From positions 1 to 64,000 of the forward strand of contig JAHBBC010000043.1 in NCBI GenBank assembly GCA_019915015.1: 64,000 nt of DNA, given 5' to 3'. The notes beneath the pieces are model-generated. The model was not told the DNA's origin, made no database searches, and saw only the letters and a list, made by a program, of their open reading frames with translations. The position numbers and the translations under genes were made by a program. Source of the DNA: Auriscalpium vulgare. Lineage: Eukaryota; Basidiomycota; Agaricomycetes; Russulales; Auriscalpiaceae. Positions 17,484 to 29,296 of the stretch are shown here, piece by piece (position 1 is the stretch's first letter; each line of letters starts with the position of its first letter).

Positions 17484-18539
17484 CTAAGCCTGAGAATTGC
17501 TCCGTGTCTGTACCGGCGACGAAAGTAGGGATGGGAACCTACTTAGTTTCAGCACTAGTTTAAGGATAGTCAAGAAAAGCCGACGCACCTGTTCGATAGC
17601 GGCATTCACATCGCGGATAAAAGTCTGGACGAACAATGTTGTGCTTCGCTCCATGTCATGCCTACCGCTACAATGAATGCAGTTTTCAGTCTCGCATAAC
17701 GACGTAATCGCGTCCTCGTGCGGCTGGAGGAGGAGTGTGCGTCCCGCGGCATCCAGGAATCTCCATATGTAGCGCGGCGCGCACCATCCCTGCAGTTGCC
17801 CGAGTGAAAAGCGGATTTTGTCTGAGTCCGCCGGCTTGAACAGCGGATCGATGGAGAAGCATAAATTGCAAGTACTATTGCTTCCCTCACGAAAAAGCGC
17901 CGGTGCCGGCAGTTGTTTGAAGAACTCCCGCTGTGTCGTGACGGACGCAGCAGCAGCCCCACAGGAAAGATGGTACTGGATGAGGGCACAGAGCTGCGGT
18001 TTCCCAAGGCAGCCTGCCGACGCCGACGATGCGATGGTTGATAACGGAAGTCGCAGCGTCGCGCGGACAGCCCTCCGTGCCAACTCATCGAAGGAGTCCA
18101 AGGAGGCGATCTCGAGCACGCCCACAGGATCGAGCACGAGATGCGCCTCTAGCGCGTCTTGCACAGCGTCGTCGAATGCCTGGATGTCGAACTTCCGCGT
18201 CGCCGTGACCATACGCCGCGCGTCCTCCAGCGTCGTCAACGGCGGGCTGCTAACCGGATAACACCACCGCAGAAGCAAATCGAGTGTGGCGGCGTCCTCG
18301 GCCATAGAAACAATGGAGAGCCCATCGTATACCTCGTCGGCGGCTGTGGCATCGATAGGTGGGCTGAGGCTGAACATGTCTGCGAAGACGGGTGAGGCGA
18401 TGGAGAGAATGTGCTTGGATACGCAGAAGTGCACGCCGTCGCATGAGCGCAGGATGATGTCGCAGTGAGATTCCTTGTCGAACGGCGGTGCGGCGAAGTT
18501 GAGTACATTTGGTACCGCGGGGGAAGGGTGATAGGCCAT
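17484..18539 (-). CDS. BTB/POZ-domain protein
   Basis: A single open frame of 351 residues from the ATG at 18539 (MAYHPSPAVPNVLNF). Residues about 20-130 form a BTB/POZ domain: CDIILRSCDGVHFCVSKHIL, ASPVFADMFS, then LDLLLRWCYP after a variable loop. This is the pattern of Agaricomycete BTB proteins, which dimerise and often act as substrate adaptors for cullin-3 ubiquitin ligases. The C-terminal two thirds are helical (RRMVTATRKFDIQAFDDAV, IASLDSFDELARRAVRATLR) and Cys-containing (CNLCFS, CETENCIHC), as is common in this group. The open frame could begin further upstream only with a non-ATG codon, so 18539 is the natural start. A TATA-like site lies at 18715-18720. It sits among F-box genes, another ubiquitin-ligase adaptor type. 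Confidence 0.85.
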   Translation of the reverse strand: MAYHPSPAVPNVLNFAAPPFDKESHCDIILRSCDGVHFCVSKHILSIASPVFADMFSLSPPIDATAADEVYDGLSIVSMAEDAATLDLLLRWCYPVSSPPLTTLEDARRMVTATRKFDIQAFDDAVQDALEAHLVLDPVGVLEIASLDSFDELARRAVRATLRLPLSTIASSASAGCLGKPQLCALIQYHLSCGAAAASVTTQREFFKQLPAPALFREGSNSTCNLCFSIDPLFKPADSDKIRFSLGQLQGWCAPRYIWRFLDAAGRTLLLQPHEDAITSLCETENCIHCSGRHDMERSTTLFVQTFIRDVNAAIEQVRRLFLTILKLVLKLSRFPSLLSSPVQTRSNSQA

Positions 18540-18714
18540 CTGAGCAGGGGAGGGCAGACACGACAACGAAAAACAGGGCAGACGCGACGAGGAGGACAAG
18601 AGCGTCGAGGCAATAAGGTGAGGATGCTGGGATAAAACAGGGACAGGGGTCCACAGGGGACAGGGGACTGTGGAATAGAACAGATGCGCAGCCCGGATGC
18701 AGAAAGAAGTGCCG

Positions 18715-18720
18715 CTTATA
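18715..18720 (-). promoter_or_regulatory. TATA-like box upstream of the BTB gene
   Basis: Reading TATAAG on the minus strand, it lies about 175 nt upstream of the BTB start codon. It is plausible only with a long leader. Confidence 0.3.
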
Positions 18721-18886
18721 AGAAGAGTGCCAAGATACCAAGTTAGAGGCTGCTCAGCTCAAGCCAGAGTCGCGGCGGACTGAGAGGGAGAGAAAGGGAG
18801 AGAAGTTGAAATTAACTGCTAAGTTGATGACTAAGCTTCTAGCCTGAGACCTACTCTTACTCTTACCACGACCATACAGACATTAA

Positions 18887-19907
18887 TGCCCAACGAAATC
18901 GCCCTCCTCATCGTGAGGGCTGTTTCCTCTTCATTCGAGACCTCCTAAGCATCCGCGCAGTCAACAGAGCCTTCTGCGCCTACGCTACCCCCGCCGCCTT
19001 CCGCGCTGTCGGCGCAACCAATCGACGCGATAGTGCCCTCGGTCTCGTCAGTCCGCTGCAATCTGACTTAGCGCAGCATGTGGAAGAGGTCTTCTATCGC
19101 GATGCCGCTGGAAGTGAAGTTGACCACCAGGAGGATACCGCAAATTCTGGTGCGTAGTATGGTTGGCCGGGGCAACCCGTGCATGTATTAACTCTGAGAA
19201 TGCCCCTGTCTTTTTTTCTAGAGTGTCCGCCACCGCTGGACGCAGACTACGGACCTTCTGTCGAGGAGCCGCTCGTCCGCGCATTCTCCCTCGCGGCCCA
19301 GTTGCCTCGGCTCACGACACTCCACTTCATTTTCCACCCTAGAGTCCCACTGGCCATAGTCAACCCCTATGGATCACATCATCCATTCTCAAGCCTGCAG
19401 CCCGCTCTTCTCCAGACACTCGACGGGAGAGCGCCACGTCTCCGCGTCCTGACTCTGAGAAATCTCACGCACATAACCTACGAACCGTACGCATACGCTG
19501 CGTTCCGTGCAGCAATTCCCTCCATCATAGTCTCCGTGGCTGACCTTACCACAGAAGACCATATGTGCATCAGCACTGCCATCCATACTCCTTTCGCTGA
19601 GGATCAAGGGTACCCGCTTTGGCATGACATATTACGCCCGATCGTCATCCAGGATGCGAGCAGCAGGCTTGTGTCGCTCTCTCTCGCCGGTGACTCCGAC
19701 TCGCTCGGCCACGTTCTCCGACGCGCGGCGTTTATGCCACAATTGAAGTATTTGGCTCTCGATCCGTCGGCCTCGGCCTCTAGCGTCAGACCCGCTGACG
19801 TGGAGACGTTTGTGGGCCGGCACCCAATGCTCGGTTTCATTGTGGTGTACCATGGGGCGCGCACGACGCGCTGGACACGCGATTCACAGGGTTGGCAGGA
19901 CGCGTAG
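18887..19907 (+). pseudogene. F-box-type protein, family copy 3 (frameshifted F-box)
   Basis: The frame from 18887 reads MPNEIALLIVRAVSS and then shifts within the F-box. The expected IRDLLSIRAVNRAFC continues in another frame, apparently because of about 2 extra bases near 18930. After the shift the first exon is intact (TPAAFRAVGATNRRDSALGL, DLAQHVEEVFYRDAAG). It splices at about 19151/19221 to a second exon (PPPLDADYGPSVEEPLVRAF, LPRLTTLHFIFHP, HPMLGFIVVYHG) that ends cleanly at 19907. Only the F-box itself is damaged. The copy is the sister of copy 2. Confidence 0.7.
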
Positions 19908-20411
19908 AACTTGTGAACCAGGCTACATTGGCGCGCTGGCCCCACCTACTCGAGGACCACCCCCGATATCTATCCTGATCAACACTCTCTTGTTCATTGG
20001 TGGCCGGCGCACACTCCTGTAATTGGGCGTAGAATCCCCAAGTATCTCCCGCAGCACCCACATCTTAAACACCTTGCCTTCAAAGCGTCGCCAACAGTCC
20101 TCCGAGTCCATGTCCTATATGTTCTCCGCCATATATTGGCATTCACCCATCTTGCACCCATCCGTCCAAGCCCCTGGCGAATAGGCCTGCCCCTCACCGA
20201 TGTCGTGGACACTCTACATGCAGCGCCCATTCCGCACTTGTATCTCCGCCTCATCTTACGCGGCCACCCGTGCTTTACTTGTGGTCCTCGGTCCCGTATA
20301 TGGAGCGCGACATACGTGGGATGACTCGTACTGAGTCGCACATTGATGACTCCGCTTCTCGGTCAAACTATAACGGTGTCAACACAAGCGTCGCATTCTG
20401 TTCCATCAACT
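19908..20411. other. flank shared with copy 2 and upstream region of copy 4
   Basis: About 19970-20130 repeats the flank found after copy 2. The remainder precedes the intact copy 4. No gene is supported. Confidence 0.5.
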
Positions 20412-21395
20412 ATGTTTTCATCCCTCCCTGTCGAAATTCAACTCATCGTGTTGAATGAAATTTCCTCCATCAATGACATCCTACGCGTTCGCACCGTCAA
20501 CAGAGCCCTGTGCAACGCCGGCTCAGCCGTTGCCTTCCGTACCGTCGGCGCAACAAATCGGCACCGTACCGCACTCAATTTGGTCAGCCTTTTGGAGTCG
20601 GACCTGGCACAGTATGTGCGCGAGGTGGTGTACCGGGATATCGCGGCAGACGGTGAGGTGGAGGGCCGGGCCGGGCACCCGAGCAGCACCCTATCCCCCT
20701 CTCCCGGAGCGTTGCCGGACTATGGCTCCGCCGTAGAGTCCACGCTCGTCTACGCCTTGTCGCTGGCAGCACGACTCCCGCGACTCACGACCCTTCGTCT
20801 CATCTTCCACCCTGAACTTCCAGAGGCCCGGTGCTACAAGTTTGGAAACGTTCATCTTCACAAATGCGACGCTTGCGCTCCTCTGCACTTACAGTGCGCA
20901 TTGCTCACAACCCTGGAAACGTCGGTGCCACGCGTGCGCGCATTGACGCTGGTCAACCTGACGCCTATGCTCAACGACCTCTCGATGCTCGATGTGCATA
21001 TGCTTCACGGGAGCGGATTCAGCCAGGTCTTCACATCCGTGGAGCATCTGCGCATCGGTACTGCGTCTTGGGGAACAGAATCCCTCCCGCATCTCTTCTG
21101 GTGGGCTGTGGTCAGCAGGTACGTGCTGCCGGACCTGTTGGAGAGTGTCACATCGCTCACGCTCGTCGGCGACGGACCCAGTATTTGTGCCGCCATCGCA
21201 TGGGAGAAGGTCGCCCTACCCAGATTACAGTACCTGGCGCTCGAGGGGGTCGATGTTGCCTCCGTTTGGGGAGGTGACGAGCGGGATAACTTCGTGAACA
21301 GGCACCCGATGCTCGAGTGTATCGACATGGGCTGTGGCGAGGACCGGGCGCGCTGGACACGGAATGCAGATGTGCAACACTGGGACGCGTCGTAG
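20412..21395 (+). CDS. F-box-type protein, family copy 4 (intact, single exon)
   Basis: An uninterrupted frame of 327 residues from the ATG at 20412. The F-box reads MFSSLPVEIQLIVLNEISS, RVRTVNRALCNA, then VAFRTVGATNRHRTALNLVS. Unlike its relatives it needs no splicing: the place where the others have an intron (after REVVYRDIAADGEVE) is read through as a short Gly/Pro/Ser linker. The C-terminal part ends with the family motif HPMLECIDMGCGEDRARWT. Either the intron was lost or a short one (GTGAGG at about 20652 to AG at about 20686) is spliced without breaking the frame by much. Function by analogy: an SCF adaptor with unknown target. Confidence 0.75.
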   Translation: MFSSLPVEIQLIVLNEISSINDILRVRTVNRALCNAGSAVAFRTVGATNRHRTALNLVSLLESDLAQYVREVVYRDIAADGEVEGRAGHPSSTLSPSPGALPDYGSAVESTLVYALSLAARLPRLTTLRLIFHPELPEARCYKFGNVHLHKCDACAPLHLQCALLTTLETSVPRVRALTLVNLTPMLNDLSMLDVHMLHGSGFSQVFTSVEHLRIGTASWGTESLPHLFWWAVVSRYVLPDLLESVTSLTLVGDGPSICAAIAWEKVALPRLQYLALEGVDVASVWGGDERDNFVNRHPMLECIDMGCGEDRARWTRNADVQHWDAS

Positions 21396-21742
21396 GAACC
21401 TGCGTGCGGCACTAGAGCGACGTGGAGTCCATGCAGCTGATGTGCATGGACAGGTCAATCTGGAGGAGCATGGCATACGCACTCCAGGACATCTCCCTGA
21501 GTCCCATACATACACTGATTACATCTCTGCTAGCACTCGTGTCTCCTTACTTTCTATGAAAATGCTGAGATGAGCCTGTTTAATGACTGCCGCGGAAGGG
21601 CTGCTCGGTTTATGTGTCCCGGATCGCACTTTACTTCTCTTCCGTGATGTCACCCTGTCCTACGTTCTGCATTACGTCAAGGCTCTTCTACTGCTCGCCT
21701 AGTGAACGTAGGACAAAACAGCGTGCTGCTGACTTACGTCAA
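21396..21742. other. intergenic between two converging 3' ends
   Basis: Between copy 4 of the F-box family (plus strand) and the 3' end of the minus-strand TPR gene. Nothing recognisable. Confidence 0.45.
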
Positions 21743-22444
21743 TCACTTCTGCAGCGCGGCGAGAGCACTTTCTATGACGTGCACATCGCTGCCGCGCGCC
21801 CGCCTCGCAGCGCGCTCCAGCACCCGACGCGCAGCCCCAACGTCTCCAAGCAGCCGATGCGCGCGCGCCTGACGGAGGTACCTACGTCGCACACACCGCA
21901 GTCAGTCAACCAAGCGCACATCCCTGCACGCAGCAGATAACTCACGCTTGCATGTATCCCCGATCCGCACGCTCCGCCTCATGGGCGCAGCGCAATGCCG
22001 CCGCCGCGTCGTGCCCGGCACCGCGCAGCATGTATGCGGACGCGCAGCCCGCGAGACACGCTGCGAGCATCCTGCGTCCGCGCGCCAGGAGCGCTGCGCC
22101 GTGCCCCAGCATCACAACCTCCTCGAGCAAACCAACTGCCTCGTCGTACACGCGCAGCGCGAATGCACCATCACGCTCCGCGAGCGCCTGCTTCGCGAGG
22201 CGCTGGGCGCTCTCAGCGAGCATGATGTATGAAAGCGCCTGCCCGTGCGCGGCCTCCGGCGTGTCGATGTTGTAGGTAAACGGCGCGGGGAGCGCGGAGA
22301 GGAAGGGCGCGAGCACGGCGGCGTGCGGTGTGAAGATGGTGGCGATCTGGAGTGAGGAGGGCAGCGCAAGTCGCGGTGTGCAGGTTGTTCTTCAGAGTCT
22401 AACATTCCTTTGGCTGTGTCAACGTGGATTTTTCGCATTGCGTC
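21743..22444 (-). pseudogene. TPR-family gene, 3' part, split by a transposon
   Basis: The minus strand encodes the conserved core LAPFLSALPAPFTYN, then TPR-like helices (LAKQALAERDGAFALRVYDE, CASAYMLRGAGHDAAAALRC). It splices at 21946/21881 to the last exon, GYMQA joining YLRQARAHRLLGDVGAARRV, and stops at 21743. Upstream, an acceptor-like CTCCAG at 22445-22450 precedes an in-frame stretch starting DAMRKIHVDTAKG. The 8-bp target site of the large transposon begins only 15 bp further. A matching 20-codon exon with ATG and donor lies on the far side of the element (29420-29361). The frame between 22444 and about 22390 does not join the core without another intron or a shift, so the gene may already have been damaged before the insertion. 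Confidence 0.6.
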
Positions 22445-22459
22445 CTGGAGGAGAGGTGA

Positions 22460-22467
22460 GCCGGGGG
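22460..22467. repeat. 8-bp target-site duplication, left copy
   Basis: GCCGGGGG occurs exactly here and again at 29329-29336, directly outside the terminal inverted repeats. Confidence 0.85.
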
Positions 22468-22499
22468 AGGACCCCCGTAACTCACGCCAGGGGTATGAT
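22468..22499. repeat. left terminal inverted repeat of the large transposon
   Basis: Thirty-two bases, inverse complement of 29297-29328 with a single C/T difference. Confidence 0.9.
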
Positions 22500-22825
22500 T
22501 TTCGCACGGTAGCTAGACGGCGCTTTGCGCCGGAAGCTCTGAGGGGTCTGAGGTAGCTGGGGGCTAGAATTTGGGGCAAAAGTATGATCCTGATGGTGGT
22601 AGTTAGGGGCGCGGTGAACCGATGTCTGATCACAGAGGTAGTTGGACTAAGTACTGGCGGCAGAAGATTTTGACCCCATAATTACCGGTATAATTCGTAC
22701 AAGTTGAGACATTAGGTAGAAATTTACGTGGCCTGCTGCGTACGACATTCTACGACAACGCCTCGGACCGAACCTGCTTCTTCTGTGCAGCGCATCACCC
22801 TCGCAGCCATCCCGGCATCGTGCCA

Positions 22826-25800
22826 ATGGATGAGTCCATCACAATCTACAACGACGATGAAATACCTATGTTCCGTCCCGAATTATGGATCTCGCAAGGC
22901 AAAAGCTATCCCCAGAACCCACCGCCGGAGCTGCTGGCCTACATCGAGCAGCTCCTCAGGATTCCCAACGCTCCCGAGACTTCTTTGCTCCCCAGCGGCA
23001 CCGAGGATGTTCATTCCTTCGTATCTACACCACTCCCTCGTCGCGATCAGCAGCTCATACACCCCTCAACCAAAGCTGTTTTTAGCCATGACGTGGCAGT
23101 CTTCCCCATAACCACACTTACAAAATCACGAAGCCTTCCTACGGATGCCTTCGTGGACAAGCTTGCTGCACTCGCACCGCAGGCCATCCTGGATGGCGCA
23201 CAATCAATCATGGACCCACGATATGCAAGTGGTGCATCCCCGCTGTGGATGATCACTTACTGGCAACGGATGCGTACGGTCCTCCTGGCACAGGAGACGT
23301 GGACGGCGAGCGTGCGGTGGCTGCTACAAGTCGCTGACGGTTCTATGGAAAGCGAACGCACTGTTGCTCTTATCCACTCGCTTCCCTGGCGCCAGCAACT
23401 CATGATACCCGGTGCCGCCACATTTACGACAACATCAGCCCTTGCTCCGCTGTTATCAGACGGCCTTCTCACCGACACCATCGTTGACATGATGCTCATG
23501 TGGTTGAGAAGCCGCGTTCGGAGCACGCCAGGAATTGCCAACAACTTCGAGATCGCCGGACACGAGTTCTGGAATGCAATTTCAAAGATCACAGTAATAG
23601 AAGACCTGTTCCCCGACTCACCTCGTTACCTCAAGAGAATTGAAGACGATCTGCGCACCCATAGGAAGGTACTCCTCTTCCCTGTTTTCCTCGCCAAATA
23701 CAAGCATTTTGTTGTCGTGAAGATCGACGGTCAAGCGGAAACAATATCCTATGGTGAGTACGTTACTATGTCGCCAATGGGAATGCAATCTTACCATTCC
23801 TGTGAAACAAGGCGACGGCCTTTACCATCAGGGACTGCGCCTGCCTAAAGACATCGAGAAGAAATTGCTCTGGTGGACGCGTGTCAAATTCGGCATTGAG
23901 TACAAGTGGGAGGGACAGTCGCTTACGACAGCGAGACAGACAGATCACGTATCGTGTGGCGTGATCGCCGTGAATGCGGTCGCACACGAAACACTGGGCT
24001 GGCAGCTTTGGGATGATTCAAGGCGCCACGTCGAACGGTTGGCGTGGTTCGAGAGGCTCGCTGCCGACCATATTCAATCGGTACGCTATATTTTGCTCAT
24101 TAGCGACATGAGGACGACGATACTCAGGTGCTCTGCGCAGGTATCAAGTCATCAGCGACGGTCTGATGCTGTGACAGGCGGCGCCGGACGCGATGAGCCT
24201 GTTGCGCATCATATCCCTCGCGGGATGGCCCACCTTCTAAATCCTCAAGCTTCCGAACCCGGCGAGTCGACCAGAGATGCTGAATGTCTACTTGAAGGAT
24301 TCAGTCCAGAGGTGGAAGAAAAGCAGATGGGGCGACGCGGAGACATGGACGAAGGCAGCAAATACGATCCGTCAATTCCACCTCTGTCAATGCCACCTTC
24401 TCCTACATCATCATATTCAGTACTTGCATCTGCTAGTGGCTATGACAGCGACTGCGACGACATACCTATGCCCGATACCACCGATACCAGCTGCGCATAC
24501 GGCCGGTCGTTGCTCTCTCCATCCACTGTCGACGATGATCTCCCACCAGTTCCGCGTGGTGGAATGCTGGACCAGGATGGGCCTGGCAGTATCACAGAAT
24601 GGAGAAGCCATTTGGAAAATGGGACTTCTGATGCTGCGTCAATGTCGTCAAGAAGGGTGTCGTCGGTGGGAAGTGAGGCGGAGGATTGCGCATCCGATGG
24701 AAGTCGACTGTCAAGGGCATCTAAGAAGATCATCAGTTCCATTGGGACGACACTGAAGGCTGCGCGGGGCTTACTGAAAAGGCGGAGGAAAGGGAGCTCG
24801 AGCGCAGACGACAAGACGGCTGCGAGCGCGAGTGAAGCAACAAGCGCTCAATCTGACCACGACTCAGAGGCTCAGGCGCCTATCCATCCTGCAAAACGCA
24901 CACGCACTGTCCCTGGGCCCATTCATCCGTTCTTCGCGCCCAAGGGAAAGAATAAGGATGTCATTGCTACCGTGTCTGCAAGCACCGCAAGCGCTGATGT
25001 TGGGCCATCGTCTGGAGCAATCAGCACGCGCCTGGCCAATTCCTTCGTCAAACGCGGTAGGGACGACAACTCAAAGGCGTATACCAAATTCAAGGAGAAA
25101 ATCCTTGCGCTTGACGACATGGCCGAGTTCTGTCTAGACGATGTTCGGAAGGTCCGATGCTCTCGATGCAACAAGTACATGCTTATGACTGGGGCGTATC
25201 ACACCAAGGCATTCAAACAGCACCAGAAAGTTTGCAAGGGCACAATGCGATCACATACACTGGGCCACATCTGGGCATCAACCTCATCGACGCAGGCCCC
25301 CGCTCCGAGAATGATAGATCGTCCTTGTTTCGGACTTCGCGCAGCAAAATACGCTCGTGTGCGTCAATATTTGGAGCGCACACCATACGGCGGGGGCGGC
25401 GGGCCTTCCCTCGCCGATTTGGCGTTAGAGTTGTATTCGGCACCAGATTATCGTTCGTTGGATAAGGCCAGAAAGCAAGTAGTCGACACGGAGCAAGAGC
25501 ATCGGTGGCAGTGGAAGAACTATCGGTCGCCTCCCTTCATGTCCTTGCGACAGATTGTCTTCGCACTGTAAGGGTGCCGGAAGAGTCAACTGAGGATGTT
25601 ACTTGTGTCAACTGCCTCGCTCTGCTGCATGTCCACGTATTCCAGAATGCGACTCGCAAGCCAGTCCCCGAGCCTAAGAATCGCCGCTTCACCCCCAATC
25701 ATGCTCAGAAAGACGACATACAGGCCCTCCATCGATATGCTCTTACTCATCCCGACCTTGCACCTCTTCTGGAGGCATACGAAGATGTCAGTAGCTTCAA

Positions 25801-28800
25801 GTTCATAGTATCCCCACGTTACAGCTTCTGATCATTGTCTGCACAGAACCCTCATAGTGCATGCCTAGTCTTCGCAAGAGGCGTTATCGAGGGCAAGCAT
25901 GGCAATTCCTTGTTTGTCGCCTTGATGAACGATCTCGTCAAGAAGAAAGATTTAGAAGAACGAGGTGTCCCTTTGAACGGCATGCGATATTCAGCCATGA
26001 CATTGGAGTGGGCGCAAATTATCCACGTCTTAAGCCCGCGAGCATATGAATCCATGATGAATGTGCTACCCGTACCCGCAGAACGGACACTCCAGTCAGT
26101 GTTTACAAGATTGCATTGATACAATTGACTGATAAATGACCCGAAGGAAACGTCGTGCGCACGAAGTGCAGTTTCCCATCGGCATCACAGAGGCAACATT
26201 TGAATTTATCTACGAACGGCTGAAATCATTGGACTACCTTGTGGGTCCCGTTGGCCTCGCATGTGATGATACGAAGCTGCTAGAGTCTTTGAGGCCTCAC
26301 TGGGACCCAATACGAAAGTGCTACGTGCTTCTAGGGAGTCCTGGCGATCCCGTCGTCGTGAGCGACATCAACACACTCGATGCCCTCATCCGCACCAGGA
26401 AGATCGAGAAGGCTAAGAAGGTATGAGTTCTACGAATACTTCGGAGGCATGCAGCTCACCGACACATGCCAGATACGCGTATGGACCCTCCAGATCCCTC
26501 TTCCCGGCGTTCCGACTATCGTCGTTGCGGCGCTCCCTATCTCAGAGTCAAACTCGGCGGAGCAACTGTTCGTCCACCTGGAATTAATATTGAATGGCCT
26601 TCTCTCCCGCAAGATCAACGTTGTATCCTACGCCGCAGACGGCACGGCTGTCGAGCGCTCCCTTCAACGTCTCCTGGTCGCTCACGCCGTTGCGTACATT
26701 GACTACACCCTCAGGCACCCTATTCGCTCACATCGTGACATCAACCTCCACATTCCTCTCATCGGCGCAGGGCGACAGCCTGTCGCACTCATTCAAGATT
26801 CGAACCATGGGCGCAAGACGTACCGGAACAACGCATTCTCAGGTGCCCGGATACTTACTTTGGGCAGCTATACGACGTCGTACAGCCACTTCCGCCTTGC
26901 AGCAATTGAAGCAACAGGGACATTGTTTCGGAGGGATGTCGAGAAACTTGATCGACAAGACGACAATGCTGCGACCCGTCTCTTCTCCGGTCATACGCTA
27001 GCATGGTTCACCAACGAGCATCGTGAAATGGTCGGCTCGATTATCTACCTCTTTGTGTTTGGAGAGCTCGTGGATGCATACCAGAATCGATCGATCCCAA
27101 TTATCGAACGTGTTCGCATGGTGCTGCGTGCGCACTTCTTCATGGAAATGTGGACCGACTTCATGGACATCGCGGGCTACCGAAAAGCTCAACACTTCAT
27201 ATCTCCCGAGGCACGCGACATCACAAACTTCCTAGTCGTTGGTTTCCTTCAGTTGGTGATCATCTATCGGGACCACCTCGACGGCAGATACCCATTGCTG
27301 CCCTGGCTTCTATCAACCGAAGTCTGTGAGCATGTCTTCGGCATTTGTCGACAGCTTGTGAAGGACTTCACCTTGCAAGACTTCTATCATATGATTCCGA
27401 AGCTCTCAGTCCGCTTGCGCGAGCATCTCTTCCTTGCAAAGACATCTGAGGGCAAGGAAAGAGCGAATGGATACAATCATACCTATACCGACAATCGACA
27501 TCTCGACCTCCATGCCCTCTCCACATTCCCTTCTGATCACGACATTGAGCAAGCAACACAACAGGCCCATTCGGAGGCAGCGAATCTGTGGGACGCTCTC
27601 GTACTAGACCCGGATTTTCTGGACAAATTGCAGAATCAAGCTCACCGTGTTCGCGCATTCCCATCGTTGTCGAGTTGGTATTCGCAGGAGGCTTGGGATG
27701 CAATCTATGGCCAGTCCGATTCCGAAGACGAGGGTCCTGAGATGGACGAAGACGAGCCCGAGATGCTCCAGATTGAAAATGGGTTGAAGAAGGCAGAGAA
27801 TGCAGACGGAGTTGGTGCGGTCTTCGACCAGCAGTTGAACGATTTGACTTGCGCAGCAGCTGCCTTATGCGTCCAGAGCACTGTCGACATGTTCGTGTTT
27901 TGTCCTCCTCTCACCGCCGATAGATCTTACAGAGTCTAACCCTCACATTACTAGACTGCAATTGCCTGAAGACACAGCGGATGCAACACGCAAAGACGCT
28001 GCACATATAGGGAAGATCCTCGCCCAGTCGCTCCCTGCTGTGTCCGACCCCGACGAGCGCAGGACCTTCCAGGACACAGTGATCTCTGCTGAATTCGATC
28101 TCGAACAGCTCGCAGTCATCCGCCGGTCGCATCATACCAGACAGGCTGAGAAAGGTGTCCGAACAAAGGCCTTCAAGTCCTCGGAAGATCTACCACCTTC
28201 CTCTGATAACGGTCCACCCGCCCAGTCAACGCTCTCCGAGAAAAAACGCCTTCTGCAGTTGGTCAAGGATGTTCTCAAGCGTCAAGAAGAGCGCGGTGTT
28301 ACAGAGCGCGGTGTTACCACGGGCGCGGGTCGGTCGATGCGCTGGCGGCAGCCAGCTGCGGGCGGTCGAGACGGAGCAATCAACGGCGAAGAAGCTGTTG
28401 CTCCTGCACCAGGGACGGCTGCAAACGCGGCTGAGGTCGCTGCAAATGCATCGTATCAGGTGCGTCTGCTAGTGTTGTATGAGTGCACATACATGGTATT
28501 GACGTCCGCCAGGCTGAACGGAGGCGAGCAGCGATCTTCGCAAAGCATCACGTCCCCAAGGTCGCACACTCGGCCAATGTCACGCCGCTCAAACACCTCT
28601 ACGCTGCTCACACTGGCATGCCGCCTTCTTATGGCTTGGTTCTTGTTGATGAGGCAATCTGCCTTGCAGAAGGTGCGTCGTAATCTTCAACATGACTCGG
28701 CATGCGCTGATGGCTGGTTAGTCCTGACCATGTACGAGAAGTCGGCCGGTAAGAACGGCAAACATGGTTGGGCTTCGGACACGTCTCGCATCACCGCTCT

Positions 28801-29089
28801 TTCTTACATCGCTGTGAGACTGTTCAAGCCGGTCCGACACAACCAATTCTCCCTCGCCGATCCTAGCAAGATCCCTCGGTTCGCCTTCCTGAAACCGTCC
28901 TACTTCCTGTATGCCCTCGACCATCCCCTCCAAACCTCGGGCTCAACACTAGCTTTGGTAAAATCTGATGGCGCGTGCTATGTCGCCCTCAAGCAGAACG
29001 TCGCGAATATCGCTCGTGCTATCAAGGAGCTTAGTGGGAGGGTCAAGGCGGGTCTTGAACAGGCGGGTGACGATGAACCAGATGAATAG
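22826..29089 (+). CDS. Ulp1-like peptidase / zinc motif / DDE-like transposase fusion
   Basis: Model exons: 22826-23753, 23812-24080, 24141-25452, 25512-25786, 25847-26094, 26147-26420, 26473-27890, 27955-28459, 28513-28672 and 28722-29089, about 1918 residues. Residues about 290-400 look like an Ulp1/C48 peptidase: His in KYKHFVVVKID, Asp in SYGDGL, Gln and Cys in RQTDHVSCGVIAVNA with the usual Gln-x5-Cys spacing. A Ser-rich linker and a CCHC-type motif (CSRCNKYM ... HQKVC) follow. The C-terminal half carries conserved acidic positions in LACDDTKLL, VVSYAADGTAVER, LIQDSNHGRKTYRNN and STEVCEHVFGICRQ, in the order of P/THAP9-like DDE transposases. The family is widespread in Agaricomycetes as far as I recall, usually left as hypothetical. 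The junction at 25453-25511 is uncertain: reading straight through gives a plausible sequence (KARKQVVDTEQEHRW) that then needs a frameshift near 25540. Confidence 0.8.
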
Positions 29090-29296
29090 GTCAGTTTGAC
29101 AGGCCTCTGCGCATCCGTAGTACATCCCCTCCTGCCTGCACGCAAAGCGGAGCTTTTTACAATAAACTACGATTTTTTTGAAGCTATGATCCTATCCGTG
29201 GTAGCTACGGACCCCAAACGGAGGTCTGAGGGGCGAATGGTAGCTGGAAGGGGTCGCGAGCCGCAAAAAAAAATGGTAGTTGACCCCGTTTGGCGG

